Shown one piece after another: positions 46,761-55,561 of a DNA stretch of 64,000 nucleotides; the stretch's first letter is position 1; each line of letters begins with the position of its first letter. The position numbers were made by a program, and so were the translations under genes. Source of the stretch: Methylobacterium sp. (GTDB lineage Bacteria > Pseudomonadota > Alphaproteobacteria > Rhizobiales > Beijerinckiaceae). The stretch lies in NCBI RefSeq assembly GCF_028290105.1, contig NZ_JAQGKL010000154.1, positions 1 through 64,000 of the forward strand, in the 5' to 3' direction. The notes under the pieces were generated by a model, which worked only from the letters and a program-made list of their open reading frames with translations, did not search any database and was not told the DNA's origin.

Positions 46761-48391
46761 GTGGCGTCGCCCGAGGCGGCGAGCGGTGCGGTGGTGGGGA
46801 TGCCGGCGCTCGTCGCCGCGACGCGCCCGGCGGAGAGCTCCTCGATCAGGAGGCGGGCGGTGATGCGCGCGCCCTCGTAGATCACCGGCAGGCCTGAGCC
46901 CGGATGGGTGCCGCCGCCGACGAGATAGAGGCCCGGCCCGAAGCGGTTGTGCGGCCGGAAGTAGAGCATCTGCATCAGGTCGTGGGCGAGGTTGAAGGTG
47001 GCGCCCTCGTGCACGAAGAAGTCGTCGCGCCACTCGGTCGGATCGACGATGCGCTCGTAGCGGATGCGCGATTCGATGTCGTCGAGGCCGAGCAGCTTCA
47101 GGCGGTCGAGGACGAGCTGGCGATAGGTGGCGCGCAGGGCCTTCCAGTCGATGTCCGCCTTCAGGTTCGGCACCGGCACCAGCACGTAGAGGCTGGTCTG
47201 GCCGGGGGGAGCCATGCCGCCATCGGTGAAGCCCGCATGCTGCACGTAGAGCGAGGGCTGCATCGGCAGGATGCCGTCGGTGATCTCGCGGATGTTGCGC
47301 GCGTAATCCTCGGACAGCAGGATGGTGTGGTGGCCGAGCGCCTCCGGCATCGGCCCGTCGAGGCCGAGATACAGCATGAAGGTCGAGCAGGAGAGGCGCG
47401 CCTTGTCGATCTTGGCATCGCGCCAGCGCGGCCGGTGCCGTTGGGGCACGAGGTCCTGGATCACCTTGGCGAAGTCGCCGTTGATGACCACCGCGTCGGC
47501 GGGGATCGTCTCGCCGTTGCAGATCACGCCGCTGGCGCGCTTGCCCTCGAACAGCACCCGCTCGACGCCGGCCCCGAGGCGGACATCGACGCCCATCCGG
47601 CGGGCCAGGCCCGCCATCGCTTCCGAGACGGCGCCGCAGCCGCCGACCGGGTGATAGACCCCGTGCTCGTATTCGAGGAACGACAGGATCGTGAACAGGC
47701 TCGGGCAGCGGAACGGCGACATGCCGAGATACTTGGTTTGGAACGCGAAGGCGAGGCGGACGCGGGGATCCTTGAAGTAGCGCTGCAGATCCTTGTCGAC
47801 GCTGCGCCCCGGATGAAGATGGGGCAGGGCGGCGATCATGGCGGGCGAGGCCATGGCGCGCAGGGTGTGGAAGGCCTGCTCCAGCACCGGCTTGAAGAAC
47901 TTCAGCTTGACCCGGTTGTCGGCGAAGAACTTGCGGACGTTCTTGGCGTCCTCGGGGGCGATGCGCGCCACCTCGGCCTCGAGCCGGTCCATGTCGTTGG
48001 TGGCGCGGATCTCGCCCGAGATCCCGTCCTTCCCCTCGAACACGAGGTGGTATTGCGGATCGAGGCGTTCGAGCTTGACGTGGTCCTCGAGGCGCTCGCC
48101 GCAGGTCTCGAAGATGTCCGCGAGAATCTGGGGATAGAGGAAGAAGGTCGGCCCGATGTCGAAGCGGTAGCCGCCGGGGGCCTCCACGGTCTTGGTGCGC
48201 CCACCCACCGCCGGATCCTTCTCCAGCAGCGTGACGTGGACCCCGGCGCGGGCCAGGAGAAGCGCGGTGGCAAGGCCGCCGGGACCGGCACCGACGATGA
48301 TGACCCGGCGTCCGGACAGGGTCCGCAGGCCGTCCCGTGACTGCAACAACGCTCGCGACTCCTTCGTCAGTGCCCTCATCCCGAAGCGCAT
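46757..48391 (-). CDS. CrtI/CrtN-family carotenoid oxidoreductase, second copy
   Basis: This 544-residue FAD enzyme is the first gene of the pigment operon. It has RVIIVGAGPGGLATALLLARAGVHVTLLEKDPAVGGRTKTV and the C-terminal GLYLVGGGTHPGSGLPVIYEGARIT. The N-terminal extension of about 34 residues (RALTKESRALLQSRDG) is longer than in the other copy. Paired CrtN/CrtP-type enzymes desaturate squalene-derived C30 chains and oxidise their ends. Which copy does which is not decided by sequence alone. The ATG at 48391 is preferred, 48379 is possible. Confidence 0.87.
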   Translation of the reverse strand: MRFGMRALTKESRALLQSRDGLRTLSGRRVIIVGAGPGGLATALLLARAGVHVTLLEKDPAVGGRTKTVEAPGGYRFDIGPTFFLYPQILADIFETCGERLEDHVKLERLDPQYHLVFEGKDGISGEIRATNDMDRLEAEVARIAPEDAKNVRKFFADNRVKLKFFKPVLEQAFHTLRAMASPAMIAALPHLHPGRSVDKDLQRYFKDPRVRLAFAFQTKYLGMSPFRCPSLFTILSFLEYEHGVYHPVGGCGAVSEAMAGLARRMGVDVRLGAGVERVLFEGKRASGVICNGETIPADAVVINGDFAKVIQDLVPQRHRPRWRDAKIDKARLSCSTFMLYLGLDGPMPEALGHHTILLSEDYARNIREITDGILPMQPSLYVQHAGFTDGGMAPPGQTSLYVLVPVPNLKADIDWKALRATYRQLVLDRLKLLGLDDIESRIRYERIVDPTEWRDDFFVHEGATFNLAHDLMQMLYFRPHNRFGPGLYLVGGGTHPGSGLPVIYEGARITARLLIEELSAGRVAATSAGIPTTAPLAASGDAT

Positions 48392-48518
48392 GTGGCGCGG
48401 AACGCTGGTCCGTCCAGGCCTCGGGGCCCGTGCGCGTAATCTTGACCGTAGCGGCGCGGGCGACAATGGGGGCGCAATGTCGCGCGTATTGCGGGACCGC
48501 GCGGAAACGTGCCGCGCA

Positions 48519-49367
48519 TCAGCGGGAAGCCGCGAGGTGGTGCAACGCGATGGCGCCCGCGGTCGCGACGTTGAGGGAATCGAAATCCGGCGCCATCGGG
48601 ATGCGCAGGGTGCGCAGGCGCGCCATCAGGGCGGGCGCGAGGCCTGGGCCCTCGGTCCCGAGGATGAGCAGGGTCCGGGACGGGGCGCTGAGGGCGGAGA
48701 GCGTCTCGGCGCCGCTCGGACTCAGCGCCAGGGGGACCAGTTCGTGGCGGGCCGCATGGGCCAGGATCGCGTCGGCATCCGCGAGACGCCGGAACGGCAC
48801 CGTCAGCGCCGCGCCGGCCGAGACCCGGATCGCCTTGCGGTAGAGCGGGTCGCAGGTGGCCGCGTCGAGGAGCACCGCGTCGGCCCCGAAGGCGGCGGCG
48901 TTGCGAAACAGGCCCCCGACATTGTCGTGGTTGGTCAGGCCGACGAGGCCGACCACGAGGGCCGGCCCGGGGGCGGCGGGCAAATCCGGCTCCGTCTCGG
49001 CACCGCGCAGGCCGACGGCGAGGACGCCGCGATGGATCGGAAAGCCGGTGATCGCGCTCATCACCGGCTTCGACGCGCAGAAGACCGGCACGTCGGCGGG
49101 CAGCCGGGCGAGGGGTTCGCTCAAAGCGTCCAGGCGCTCCGGCGCGAGCAGGACCGATTGGAGGCCGAACCGGGCCCGGCCCGAGAGCATGACACGCAGG
49201 GTGACCTCGCCCTCGACGATGAACCGCCCTTCGCGCCCGACGAGGTCGCGCTCGCGCATCGCCGTGTAGGGCGCGAGGCGCGGGTCCGCCGGGTCGTCGA
49301 TGGGAACCGCCGAGAACGTCACCAGGGGGATCGCGAAGGGGGCGTCAGGGGGTCGCCGGACGTCCAC
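48519..49367 (-). CDS. TrmH/SpoU-family RNA methyltransferase
   Basis: This SPOUT-fold enzyme methylates ribose in rRNA or tRNA using SAM. The 282-residue protein has an N-terminal RNA-binding domain (REGRFIVEGEVTLRVML) and the catalytic knot motifs VGLTNHDNVGGLFRNAAAFGADAVLL, LGTEGPGLAP and FDSLNVATAGAIALHHL. The GTG at 49367 overlaps the MaoC stop by 23 bases. A GTG at 49322 (VTFSAVPIDDP) is closer to the family start. Confidence 0.9.
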   Translation of the reverse strand: MDVRRPPDAPFAIPLVTFSAVPIDDPADPRLAPYTAMRERDLVGREGRFIVEGEVTLRVMLSGRARFGLQSVLLAPERLDALSEPLARLPADVPVFCASKPVMSAITGFPIHRGVLAVGLRGAETEPDLPAAPGPALVVGLVGLTNHDNVGGLFRNAAAFGADAVLLDAATCDPLYRKAIRVSAGAALTVPFRRLADADAILAHAARHELVPLALSPSGAETLSALSAPSRTLLILGTEGPGLAPALMARLRTLRIPMAPDFDSLNVATAGAIALHHLAASR

Positions 49368-49824
49368 CCATGCGCACCGCGAGGGGATCGGCCTCGGCCT
49401 TGGTCGGCACCTTCACCAGGGCCTCGCCGTCGAGCACGACCTCCCCGGCCACGGAGCAGGTGCATTTGAGGCGCGCGCGGCGGCGCTCGGGGACCAGCTC
49501 GGCCACCTCGACGGTGACCTCGACCGTGTCGCCGATGCGCACGGGCGCGCGGAAGTTCAGGGTCTGGCTGATGTAGACCGCGCCCGGGCCGGGCAGCCGG
49601 GTGCCGAGCACCGCCGAGATCAGGCCGGCGGTGTAGAGGCCGTGGGCGATGCGGGTGCCGAAGGGGGTGCGCGCCGCGAAATGCTCGGAGAGGTGGATCG
49701 GGTTGCGGTCGCCGGTGATCTCGGCAAAGCCCACCACGTCGGAGGAGGCGATGACCTTGTTCAGCGTCTCGGACAGGCCGACTTCGAGATCCTCGAAGTA
49801 CAGGACGCGCAGTTCGGGCATCAT
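49345..49824 (-). CDS. MaoC-family (R)-specific enoyl-CoA hydratase
   Basis: This 159-residue hot-dog-fold protein has the hydratase-2 motif ITGDRNPIHLSEHFAARTPFGTRIAHGLY with catalytic Asp and His. Such enzymes hydrate trans-2-enoyl-CoA to (R)-3-hydroxyacyl-CoA, which can feed PHB or the ethylmalonyl-CoA pathway of methylotrophs. That assignment is inference. It may be cotranscribed with the overlapping methyltransferase gene. Confidence 0.88.
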   Translation of the reverse strand: MMPELRVLYFEDLEVGLSETLNKVIASSDVVGFAEITGDRNPIHLSEHFAARTPFGTRIAHGLYTAGLISAVLGTRLPGPGAVYISQTLNFRAPVRIGDTVEVTVEVAELVPERRRARLKCTCSVAGEVVLDGEALVKVPTKAEADPLAVRMGGRPATP

Positions 49825-50083
49825 GGGCGGCTTCCCTCCGACGTCGGGCGTTGATTTCGGTTCGTCGCACGCGACATTTCGCGCGGCTGGCCTTCCGCCT
49901 CGCACAGGCAGCGGGTCAAATCCAGTATCGGCGCCCTGAAAAGCACAAGGGCGCAAGGCGGGAGTGCGTGAGGCGGGCCTCGACAGCCGGCCGCCTCCCG
50001 CGCCAAGGAGATCGCCACCGCGCGGCGTGATTCCCGATGCCGCGCGGACGTTCCGCCCGAACCAAGGTCGAGCCGTACCCCCC

Positions 50084-50698
50084 GTGTCCACCACCCCCTC
50101 TGCCACCCTGCGCCCGGTGGTCGCCCGCGTCGCCGGGCTGAACCTGGCCTATTTCGGCATCGAGATCAGCGTCGCCCTGGCGATCGGCTCGCTGGCGCTC
50201 ATCGCCGACAGCCTCGACTTCCTCGAGGACGCGGCCATCAACCTGCTGATCTTCGCCGGGATCGGCTGGAGCGTGCGCAACCGGGCCCGCCTCGGGGGCG
50301 TGCTGGCCCTCATCCTGCTGCTGCCGGCCCTCGCCACCGCCTACGCGGCCTGGGCCAAGTTCGCCACGATGGCGGCGCCGGCCCCGATTCCTCTCACGCT
50401 CACGGGACTGGGGGCGCTGGCCGTCAACCTCACCTGCGCGATGATGCTGGCCCGCCATCGCGCGGGCGGCGGCAGCCTGACCCGGGCGGCCTACCTGTCC
50501 GCCCGCAACGACGCCTTCGCCAACCTCGCCATCATCGCCGCCGGCATCGCCACCGCCCTGACCCTGTCCGCCTGGCCCGACCTCATCGCGGCGGCCGGTA
50601 TCGCCATCCTCAACGCGGATTCGGCGGGGGACATCCTGCGGGCGGCCCGGGCGGAGTGGCGCGCGGCCAAGGCCCTGCCCGAGCCCCCCACGCCTTAA
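50084..50698 (+). CDS. CDF-like cation transporter
   Basis: This 204-residue inner-membrane protein has about six hydrophobic helices. Helix 2 has ALIADSLDFLEDAAINLL and helix 5 has SARNDAFANLAIIAAG, aligning with the metal sites of cation diffusion facilitators. The usual His in the HxxxD site of helix 5 is Ser here. It lacks the C-terminal cytoplasmic domain. It starts at a GTG at 50084 (VSTTPSATLRPVV). The substrate is unclear. Confidence 0.82.
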   Translation: MSTTPSATLRPVVARVAGLNLAYFGIEISVALAIGSLALIADSLDFLEDAAINLLIFAGIGWSVRNRARLGGVLALILLLPALATAYAAWAKFATMAAPAPIPLTLTGLGALAVNLTCAMMLARHRAGGGSLTRAAYLSARNDAFANLAIIAAGIATALTLSAWPDLIAAAGIAILNADSAGDILRAARAEWRAAKALPEPPTP

Positions 50699-50731
50699 GC
50701 GAATTTCCGTCAGCGACTTCGAGCGGCATCC

Positions 50732-51577
50732 ATGCGCCTGTTCCCGATCTCCGACCTCCACCTGGAACGCCGTCGCCTCGACGTCATCCCGCGCCCGACG
50801 GAGGCCTTCGACGTGCTGGTCTGCCCCGGCGACCTGCACGAGGGCCGGCCCGAATCCGGCCTCGCGGCGCTGCTGGCCCTGGCGCAGGGGCGTCCGATCG
50901 TGCTGGTGCCGGGCAATCACGAGCATTACGCCCCCACCGGAGACGGGCGCACCGCCCCCGAACTCCTCGCCGCCCTGGAGACGGAGGTCTCGCGGCTGAA
51001 CGGGGCGGGGGCGGCGATCCACCTGCTCCAGAGGGGTTCGGCCATCGTGCTCGATGGCGTGCGCTTCGTCGGCACCACCCTGTGGAGCGACTGGTCCCTG
51101 GCCGGGCGCTGGCTCGACGGGACGGTGCCCGACGCTCCGGAAGACCCCGTCGCCTATGCGGCCGCGCGGATGACCGACCCGGTCACCGGCTCGCGCGAAT
51201 TCCGGGGCTCGATCCGCAACGGGGACGGCACGGTCTGGTCGCCCGCCGACGCGATGGCGGCCCATGCGCGGGAGCGGGCCGGCCTGATCGCCGCCCTGTC
51301 GCGGCCCCATGACGGCCCGACCGTCTGCGTCACGCACCATCCGGCGAGCCCGCGCGCGGCGGACGCGTTCCGCCACGCCCCCGGCGTGCCCTGGTGGCTG
51401 CCGGCCTTCTATGCGACCACGGTGCTGGAGGACCTGCCCGACGCGGCCCGGCCGGACCTCTGGGTCTCGGGGCACTTCCACGCGGGACACGACCTGCGGG
51501 TCGGCCGCACCCGCTGGGTCGCCAACCCGGTGGAGGGGCGGGACTTCTCGGCCGATCACATTCTCACGATCGATTGA
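50732..51577 (+). CDS. Calcineurin-like metallophosphoesterase
   Basis: This 281-residue protein has the full set of metallophosphoesterase motifs: ISDLHLE, PGDLHEG, PGNHEHY, VTHHPAS and SGHFHAGHDL. These bind two metal ions. The substrate cannot be told from sequence. It is cytoplasmic, with no signal peptide, and starts 33 bases after the CDF-like gene. Confidence 0.9.
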   Translation: MRLFPISDLHLERRRLDVIPRPTEAFDVLVCPGDLHEGRPESGLAALLALAQGRPIVLVPGNHEHYAPTGDGRTAPELLAALETEVSRLNGAGAAIHLLQRGSAIVLDGVRFVGTTLWSDWSLAGRWLDGTVPDAPEDPVAYAAARMTDPVTGSREFRGSIRNGDGTVWSPADAMAAHARERAGLIAALSRPHDGPTVCVTHHPASPRAADAFRHAPGVPWWLPAFYATTVLEDLPDAARPDLWVSGHFHAGHDLRVGRTRWVANPVEGRDFSADHILTID

Positions 51578-51631
51578 GACCGGAGCCGAGCGGGCCGCGT
51601 ACATGTCCTGAAGTCTTGCCGGAGATCCTTC

Positions 51632-51853
51632 ATGAACGCCTTCATCGCCGTCGTCCTCGTCTGCGCCAACGGCATCCCGATCGAGGCCTGCACCGACGAC
51701 AAGGCGAGCGAAGTCCGCAAGGTCCGCGTCGCCAACGAACTCGGCTGCACCAACGGCTGGCAGGAGATCATCGCCCGCACGGACCTGCGCGACGAGGTCG
51801 GCAAGACGAGCTACCTCAAGACCGAATGCCGCCGGGTGAAGCAGGCGGACTGA
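51632..51853 (+). CDS. Small hypothetical protein, 73 residues
   Basis: The protein starts MNAFIAVVLVCANGIPIEACTDDKASEV and ends SYLKTECRRVKQAD. It contains four cysteines. The short hydrophobic start might be a weak signal. Sequence resembles small proteins of unknown role often seen in Methylobacterium. It is 54 bases after the phosphoesterase gene on the same strand, with a GGAG-like site in GCCGGAGATCCTTC upstream. Confidence 0.7.
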   Translation: MNAFIAVVLVCANGIPIEACTDDKASEVRKVRVANELGCTNGWQEIIARTDLRDEVGKTSYLKTECRRVKQAD

Positions 51854-51877
51854 CCGGCCGGTATCGGCCTCGCCCCG

Positions 51878-52255
51878 CTACTTCTCATACTTGATGTAGG
51901 CGAATCGCGGATCGGTGGGGGTGCCCTCCAGCGCGCCGCCCTCCGCGCCGGGCTGCCAGCCGACCACCTCCTCGATCTTGGAGGCGAGCGCGAAGTCCTT
52001 CTCGGTAACGCCCTTGGCCGCGTGGTTGGTCAGGCGCACCTCGACCCAGGCATAGGACGCGGTGATGTCCGGGTGGTGCCAGGCGGCCTCCGCCAGGTGC
52101 CCCACCGTGTTGATGACCATCAGCGTGCCCTTCCAGCCGGCCGTCTTGTAGGTGCGCTTGATCCAGCCCTCCTCCAGGCGCCAGGCCGGTAGGTCCTGCG
52201 CCAACCGCGCCGTAATGGTGGCGTCGTCGAGCACGTCGTCGCGTGTGCCGGCCAT
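51878..52255 (-). CDS. phhB: Pterin-4a-carbinolamine dehydratase
   Basis: PhhB recycles the pterin cofactor of aromatic amino-acid hydroxylases. The 125-residue protein has the catalytic AEAAWHHPDITASYAWVEVRLTNHAAKGVTEKDF motif with three active-site histidines. The ATG at 52255 sits nine bases after GGGGAGG, which decides it over the ATG at 52264, directly abutting that site. It may tie in with pterin chemistry in this methylotroph. Confidence 0.92.
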   Translation of the reverse strand: MAGTRDDVLDDATITARLAQDLPAWRLEEGWIKRTYKTAGWKGTLMVINTVGHLAEAAWHHPDITASYAWVEVRLTNHAAKGVTEKDFALASKIEEVVGWQPGAEGGALEGTPTDPRFAYIKYEK

Positions 52256-52494
52256 GATCGTCATCCTCCCCGAAAGTGCGCTGAAGCGTGCGCCGGGTTC
52301 CGGGCCCGTGCAAGCGGGCCTGACCTTTGCAAGCCACCCAAGCGGCAGCGACCATCAGCCACCCGCCCCACGCGACGCCTTGCCGAATCGTCCTGTGGAC
52401 GCCCCAGGCCCGACCTCCTATGAAGGGGTCCAACCGACGCCGGCCTTCACGGGGCGATCCGAGCGTCCGACGTCGAATCCAGGGAGTGTGCCCC

Positions 52495-53502
52495 ATGCTG
52501 TCACGGCGCGGATTGCTCGCGACGGCGGCACTGTTGCCCCTGCCCGGATTGTCTCTGTCCTTGGGTCTGGCACGGCCGGCACGGGCGGCGGCCCCGACGA
52601 TCCGGGTCGGCAGCCTGCCCTTCGGCACGGTCTCTTGGGAGGCGGCCGTGATCAAGGCGCGCGGCCTCGACACCGCCAACGGCTTCACCCTCGACGTCGT
52701 CAAGCTCGCCGGCAACGATGCGGCGCGGATCGCCTTCCTCGGCGCCCAGGTCGACACCATCGTTGGCGACCTGCTCTGGGCGGCGCGCCTCGGCAACGAG
52801 GGCCGCGCGATCCGCTTCTTTCCCTACTCCACCACCGAAGGATCGCTGATGGTGCCGGGCGACAGCCCGATCCGGACCCTGGCCGACCTCAAGGGCAAGC
52901 GCCTCGGCGTCGCCGGAGGCCCCCTCGACAAGAACTGGCTTCTCCTGAAGGCGCAGGCCCGGGACGCCGCCGGCATCGACCTCGAGACCCAGGCGACCCT
53001 CGCCTTCGGGGCACCGCCGCTCCTGGCGCTCAAGCTCGAGCAGGGCGAACTCGATGCCGGGCTCCTGTACTGGACCTACTGCGCCCGCCTGGAGCCCAAG
53101 GGCTTCCGCCGGCTGATCGGCTCGGACGACATCATGCGCGCCTTCGGCGCCACCGGCTCGATGGCGCTGATCGGCTACCTCCTCGACGCCGAGACCCTGC
53201 GGGACAAGCCCGAGGCGGTGGCGGGCTTCGCCCGCGCCTCCAAGGCCGCCAAGGAGGCGCTCGCCAACGACGCCTCCGCCTGGGACGTGGTGCGCCCGCT
53301 GATGGCAGTCGAGGACGAAGCGACCTTCCTGGCCCTGAAGCGCGACTTCCTGGCCGGCATCCCGCGCCGTCCGCTCGCCAGCGAGCGCGGCGACGGCGAG
53401 AAGCTGTTCGCCGTCATGGCCCGGCTCGGGGGCGAACGCCTCGTCGGGGCGGGCTCCACGCTGCCGCCGGGCCTCTACTTCGACGGCAGCGGAAATGGCT
53501 GA
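52495..53502 (+). CDS. NitT/TauT-like ABC substrate-binding protein
   Basis: This 335-residue periplasmic protein starts with MLSRRGLLATAALLPLPGLSLSLGLARPARA, a twin-arginine-like signal. The mature fold follows the SsuA/NMT1-like pattern: IRVGSLPFGTVSWEAAVIKARGLD, TLADLKGKRLGVAGGP and LEQGELDAGLLYW. Relatives bind small anions, sulfonates or thiamine precursors. The real ligand is unknown. The ATG at 52495 follows AGGGAG. It leads the three-gene ABC unit upstream of xoxF. Confidence 0.87.
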   Translation: MLSRRGLLATAALLPLPGLSLSLGLARPARAAAPTIRVGSLPFGTVSWEAAVIKARGLDTANGFTLDVVKLAGNDAARIAFLGAQVDTIVGDLLWAARLGNEGRAIRFFPYSTTEGSLMVPGDSPIRTLADLKGKRLGVAGGPLDKNWLLLKAQARDAAGIDLETQATLAFGAPPLLALKLEQGELDAGLLYWTYCARLEPKGFRRLIGSDDIMRAFGATGSMALIGYLLDAETLRDKPEAVAGFARASKAAKEALANDASAWDVVRPLMAVEDEATFLALKRDFLAGIPRRPLASERGDGEKLFAVMARLGGERLVGAGSTLPPGLYFDGSGNG

Positions 53503-53545
53503 AGCGCAGCCGCGCTCGCACGCGCCGTCCTTGACGCCCTGAACC

Positions 53546-54283
53546 ATGGGCTTTGCCACCCGTCTCGTCTCGGTGCTGGTGCTGCTCGCCGGCTGGCAGG
53601 TCGCGGCCTCGGCCGCCGGCTCCCGGCTGCTGCCGGCGCCCCTGGCGATCCTCGGCTTCATCGCGCGGGAATCCGCGACCGGCGATCTGTGGTGGAATGT
53701 CGGGATCACGCTGACGCGGGTCGGCATCTCCTTTCTCCTGGCGATGACCCTCGGCGTGCTGCTCGGCATCGCGCTCGGGCGCTCGCGCCGGCTCAACCTC
53801 GTCCTCGACACGCCGCTCCTCATCCTCCTGAACACGCCGGCCCTGGTGATCACGGTGCTGGCCTACATCTGGGTCGGGCTGAACGAGGCGGCGGCGATCG
53901 TCGCCGTGGTGCTGAACAAGCTGCCGAACGTGGCGGTGATCCTGCGCGAAGGGGCGCGCGGCCTCGATCCGCAGCTGGAGGAGATGGCCCGCACCTACCG
54001 CTTCGACCGCCGCACCTGGATCGCGCACGTGCTGGTGCCGCAATTGCAGCCCTTCGCGGTGGCGGCGGCGCGCTCGGGCCTGTCGCTCGCCTGGAAAATC
54101 GTGCTGGTGATCGAGCTGCTCGGGCGCCCGAACGGGGTCGGCTTCGCCATCAACTACTACTTCGTCCAGAGCCTGAACGTGGCGGCGATTCTCGGCTACA
54201 GCCTCGTCTTCATGAGCGTCATGATCGCCATCGACATCCTCATCCTGCAGCGGCTCGAGGCCTATGTCCGACGCTGGCGCTGA
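53546..54283 (+). CDS. NitT/TauT-like ABC permease
   Basis: This 245-residue inner-membrane permease has about six helices and the EAA loop LEEMARTYRFDRRTWIAHVLVPQLQPF, which contacts the ATPase. Its start is 43 bases after the binding-protein gene, and its end overlaps the ATPase gene by 20 bases. The order binding protein, permease, ATPase is usual for this import family. Confidence 0.9.
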   Translation: MGFATRLVSVLVLLAGWQVAASAAGSRLLPAPLAILGFIARESATGDLWWNVGITLTRVGISFLLAMTLGVLLGIALGRSRRLNLVLDTPLLILLNTPALVITVLAYIWVGLNEAAAIVAVVLNKLPNVAVILREGARGLDPQLEEMARTYRFDRRTWIAHVLVPQLQPFAVAAARSGLSLAWKIVLVIELLGRPNGVGFAINYYFVQSLNVAAILGYSLVFMSVMIAIDILILQRLEAYVRRWR

Positions 54284-55034
54284 GGGACGGGTCCGGCCGG
54301 AGCCCGAGGGCGCCGCCCTCCGGGTCGAGATCGCCCGCAAGGTCTACGGCGCCGGCGGCCCGGAGCCGGTGGAGGCCGTGCGCGGCCTCGCCTTCTCGGT
54401 GATCGCGGGCGAGATCACCTGCCTGATCGGCCCCTCGGGGGCGGGCAAGACCACGACCCTGCGCATCCTCCTCGGCCTCGACCCGGATTACGAGGGCCGG
54501 GTCTCGCCCCATCCGGACGAGGCCGGGATCGCGATGGCGTTCCAGGAACCGCGCCTGCTACCCTGGCGGACGGTGGAGCAGAATGTCCGCCTGGCGCTGC
54601 CGCGCGGTGCCCGCGGGCAGGACCTCGACGCCCTGTTCGGGTCCCTCGGGCTTTCGCCGTGGCGGTCCCGCTATCCCGGGGCGCTCTCCCTCGGGATGGC
54701 GCGCCGGGTCTCGCTCGCCCGGGCGCTCGCGCAGAAGCCGCGCATCCTCATCCTCGACGAGCCGTTCGTGTCGCTGGACGACACTTCGGCGGCGTCCCTG
54801 CGGGGCCTCGTCGTGGACGCCGTGGCGCGGACCGGCATGGGCGTCCTCATGGTGACCCACAACGTGGCGGAGGCCATCGAGATCGCCGACCGGCTGCTCC
54901 TCGTCTCGGGGCGCCCCGCGAGCCTGCTCGGTACGATTCCCCTCGAGGTTTCGCGCGGCGAACGGGACCGGGCCTGGATCGAGGCGCAGAGAGCCGCGCT
55001 CGCCGTGCGATTCCCCAGCGTCATCGCGGGCTGA
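54264..55034 (+). CDS. NitT/TauT-like ABC ATP-binding protein
   Basis: This 256-residue ATPase has Walker A (GPSGAGKTTTL), a Q loop in MAFQEPRLLPWRTVEQNVRLAL, the signature SLGMARRVSLARALAQKP, Walker B (ILILDEPFVSLDD) and the switch His (VTHNVAEA). The LLPWRTV string is typical of TauB/SsuB/NrtD relatives. It ends 681 bases before xoxF. Confidence 0.92.
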   Translation: MSDAGAEGRVRPEPEGAALRVEIARKVYGAGGPEPVEAVRGLAFSVIAGEITCLIGPSGAGKTTTLRILLGLDPDYEGRVSPHPDEAGIAMAFQEPRLLPWRTVEQNVRLALPRGARGQDLDALFGSLGLSPWRSRYPGALSLGMARRVSLARALAQKPRILILDEPFVSLDDTSAASLRGLVVDAVARTGMGVLMVTHNVAEAIEIADRLLLVSGRPASLLGTIPLEVSRGERDRAWIEAQRAALAVRFPSVIAG

Positions 55035-55484
55035 TTCTCTCAAGAACTCGCCGCATCGGCCCCACCGCGCGGCCTCGCCGCCGCGGCCACGGCACCGGAC
55101 GCCGGTCACGGATGCGGCCAGAGCGCGCATGAGGACACGGTGTTTCGGGACAATTCGGAAAGGCGACGGCACCTTCCCGGATCCATGCCCGACGAACCAA
55201 TCCTGAACTATCGTGCCGAACGAGCCGCGTGTTTGGGCGGCCTTCTGGAATACCAAATGCTGCGGATGATCGAGGCCTCGACGAGGACATGCCATACCCG
55301 GCCAAGCTCCACCACCATGCAGCGAGCGCATGAAGAACGGCAAAAGATGATGAAAAGACTTTGCCTTAGCCAAAGGCTATATTGCACCGCAGCATCTTAT
55401 GGTGCGCGGCACGATCCAAGCTCCGCCACCGTGGATCGCTCACGAGGACTTGTGCGTAGGCCGGCAAGACGGTGCGCAAGCGAG

Positions 55485-55512
55485 TTGACGCCGCCGGAAT
55501 TTTTCTTAGAGT
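55485..55512 (+). promoter_or_regulatory. Candidate xoxF promoter
   Basis: TTGACG and TAGAGT are separated by 16 bases, resembling a sigma-70 promoter. The predicted transcript would carry a leader of about 200 bases before the xoxF start. The assignment is by eye only. Confidence 0.45.
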
Positions 55513-55532
55513 TCGTTCAAGCTTCGGTTTCG

Positions 55533-55561
55533 AGGGGCGCCGCAAAGGGATAGCGGCCCCT
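55533..55561 (+). promoter_or_regulatory. Leader hairpin upstream of xoxF
   Basis: AGGGGCGCCGC and GCGGCCCCT can pair over nine bases with a two-base bulge, around an AAAGGGATA loop. It falls in the predicted xoxF leader, about 155 bases before the start codon. No T-tract follows. Confidence 0.35.

Noticed and set aside
55140-55553. 137-residue ORF upstream of xoxF
   Set aside because: No recognisable domain or ribosome-binding site, crosses the candidate promoter, and has composition unlike neighbouring genes.
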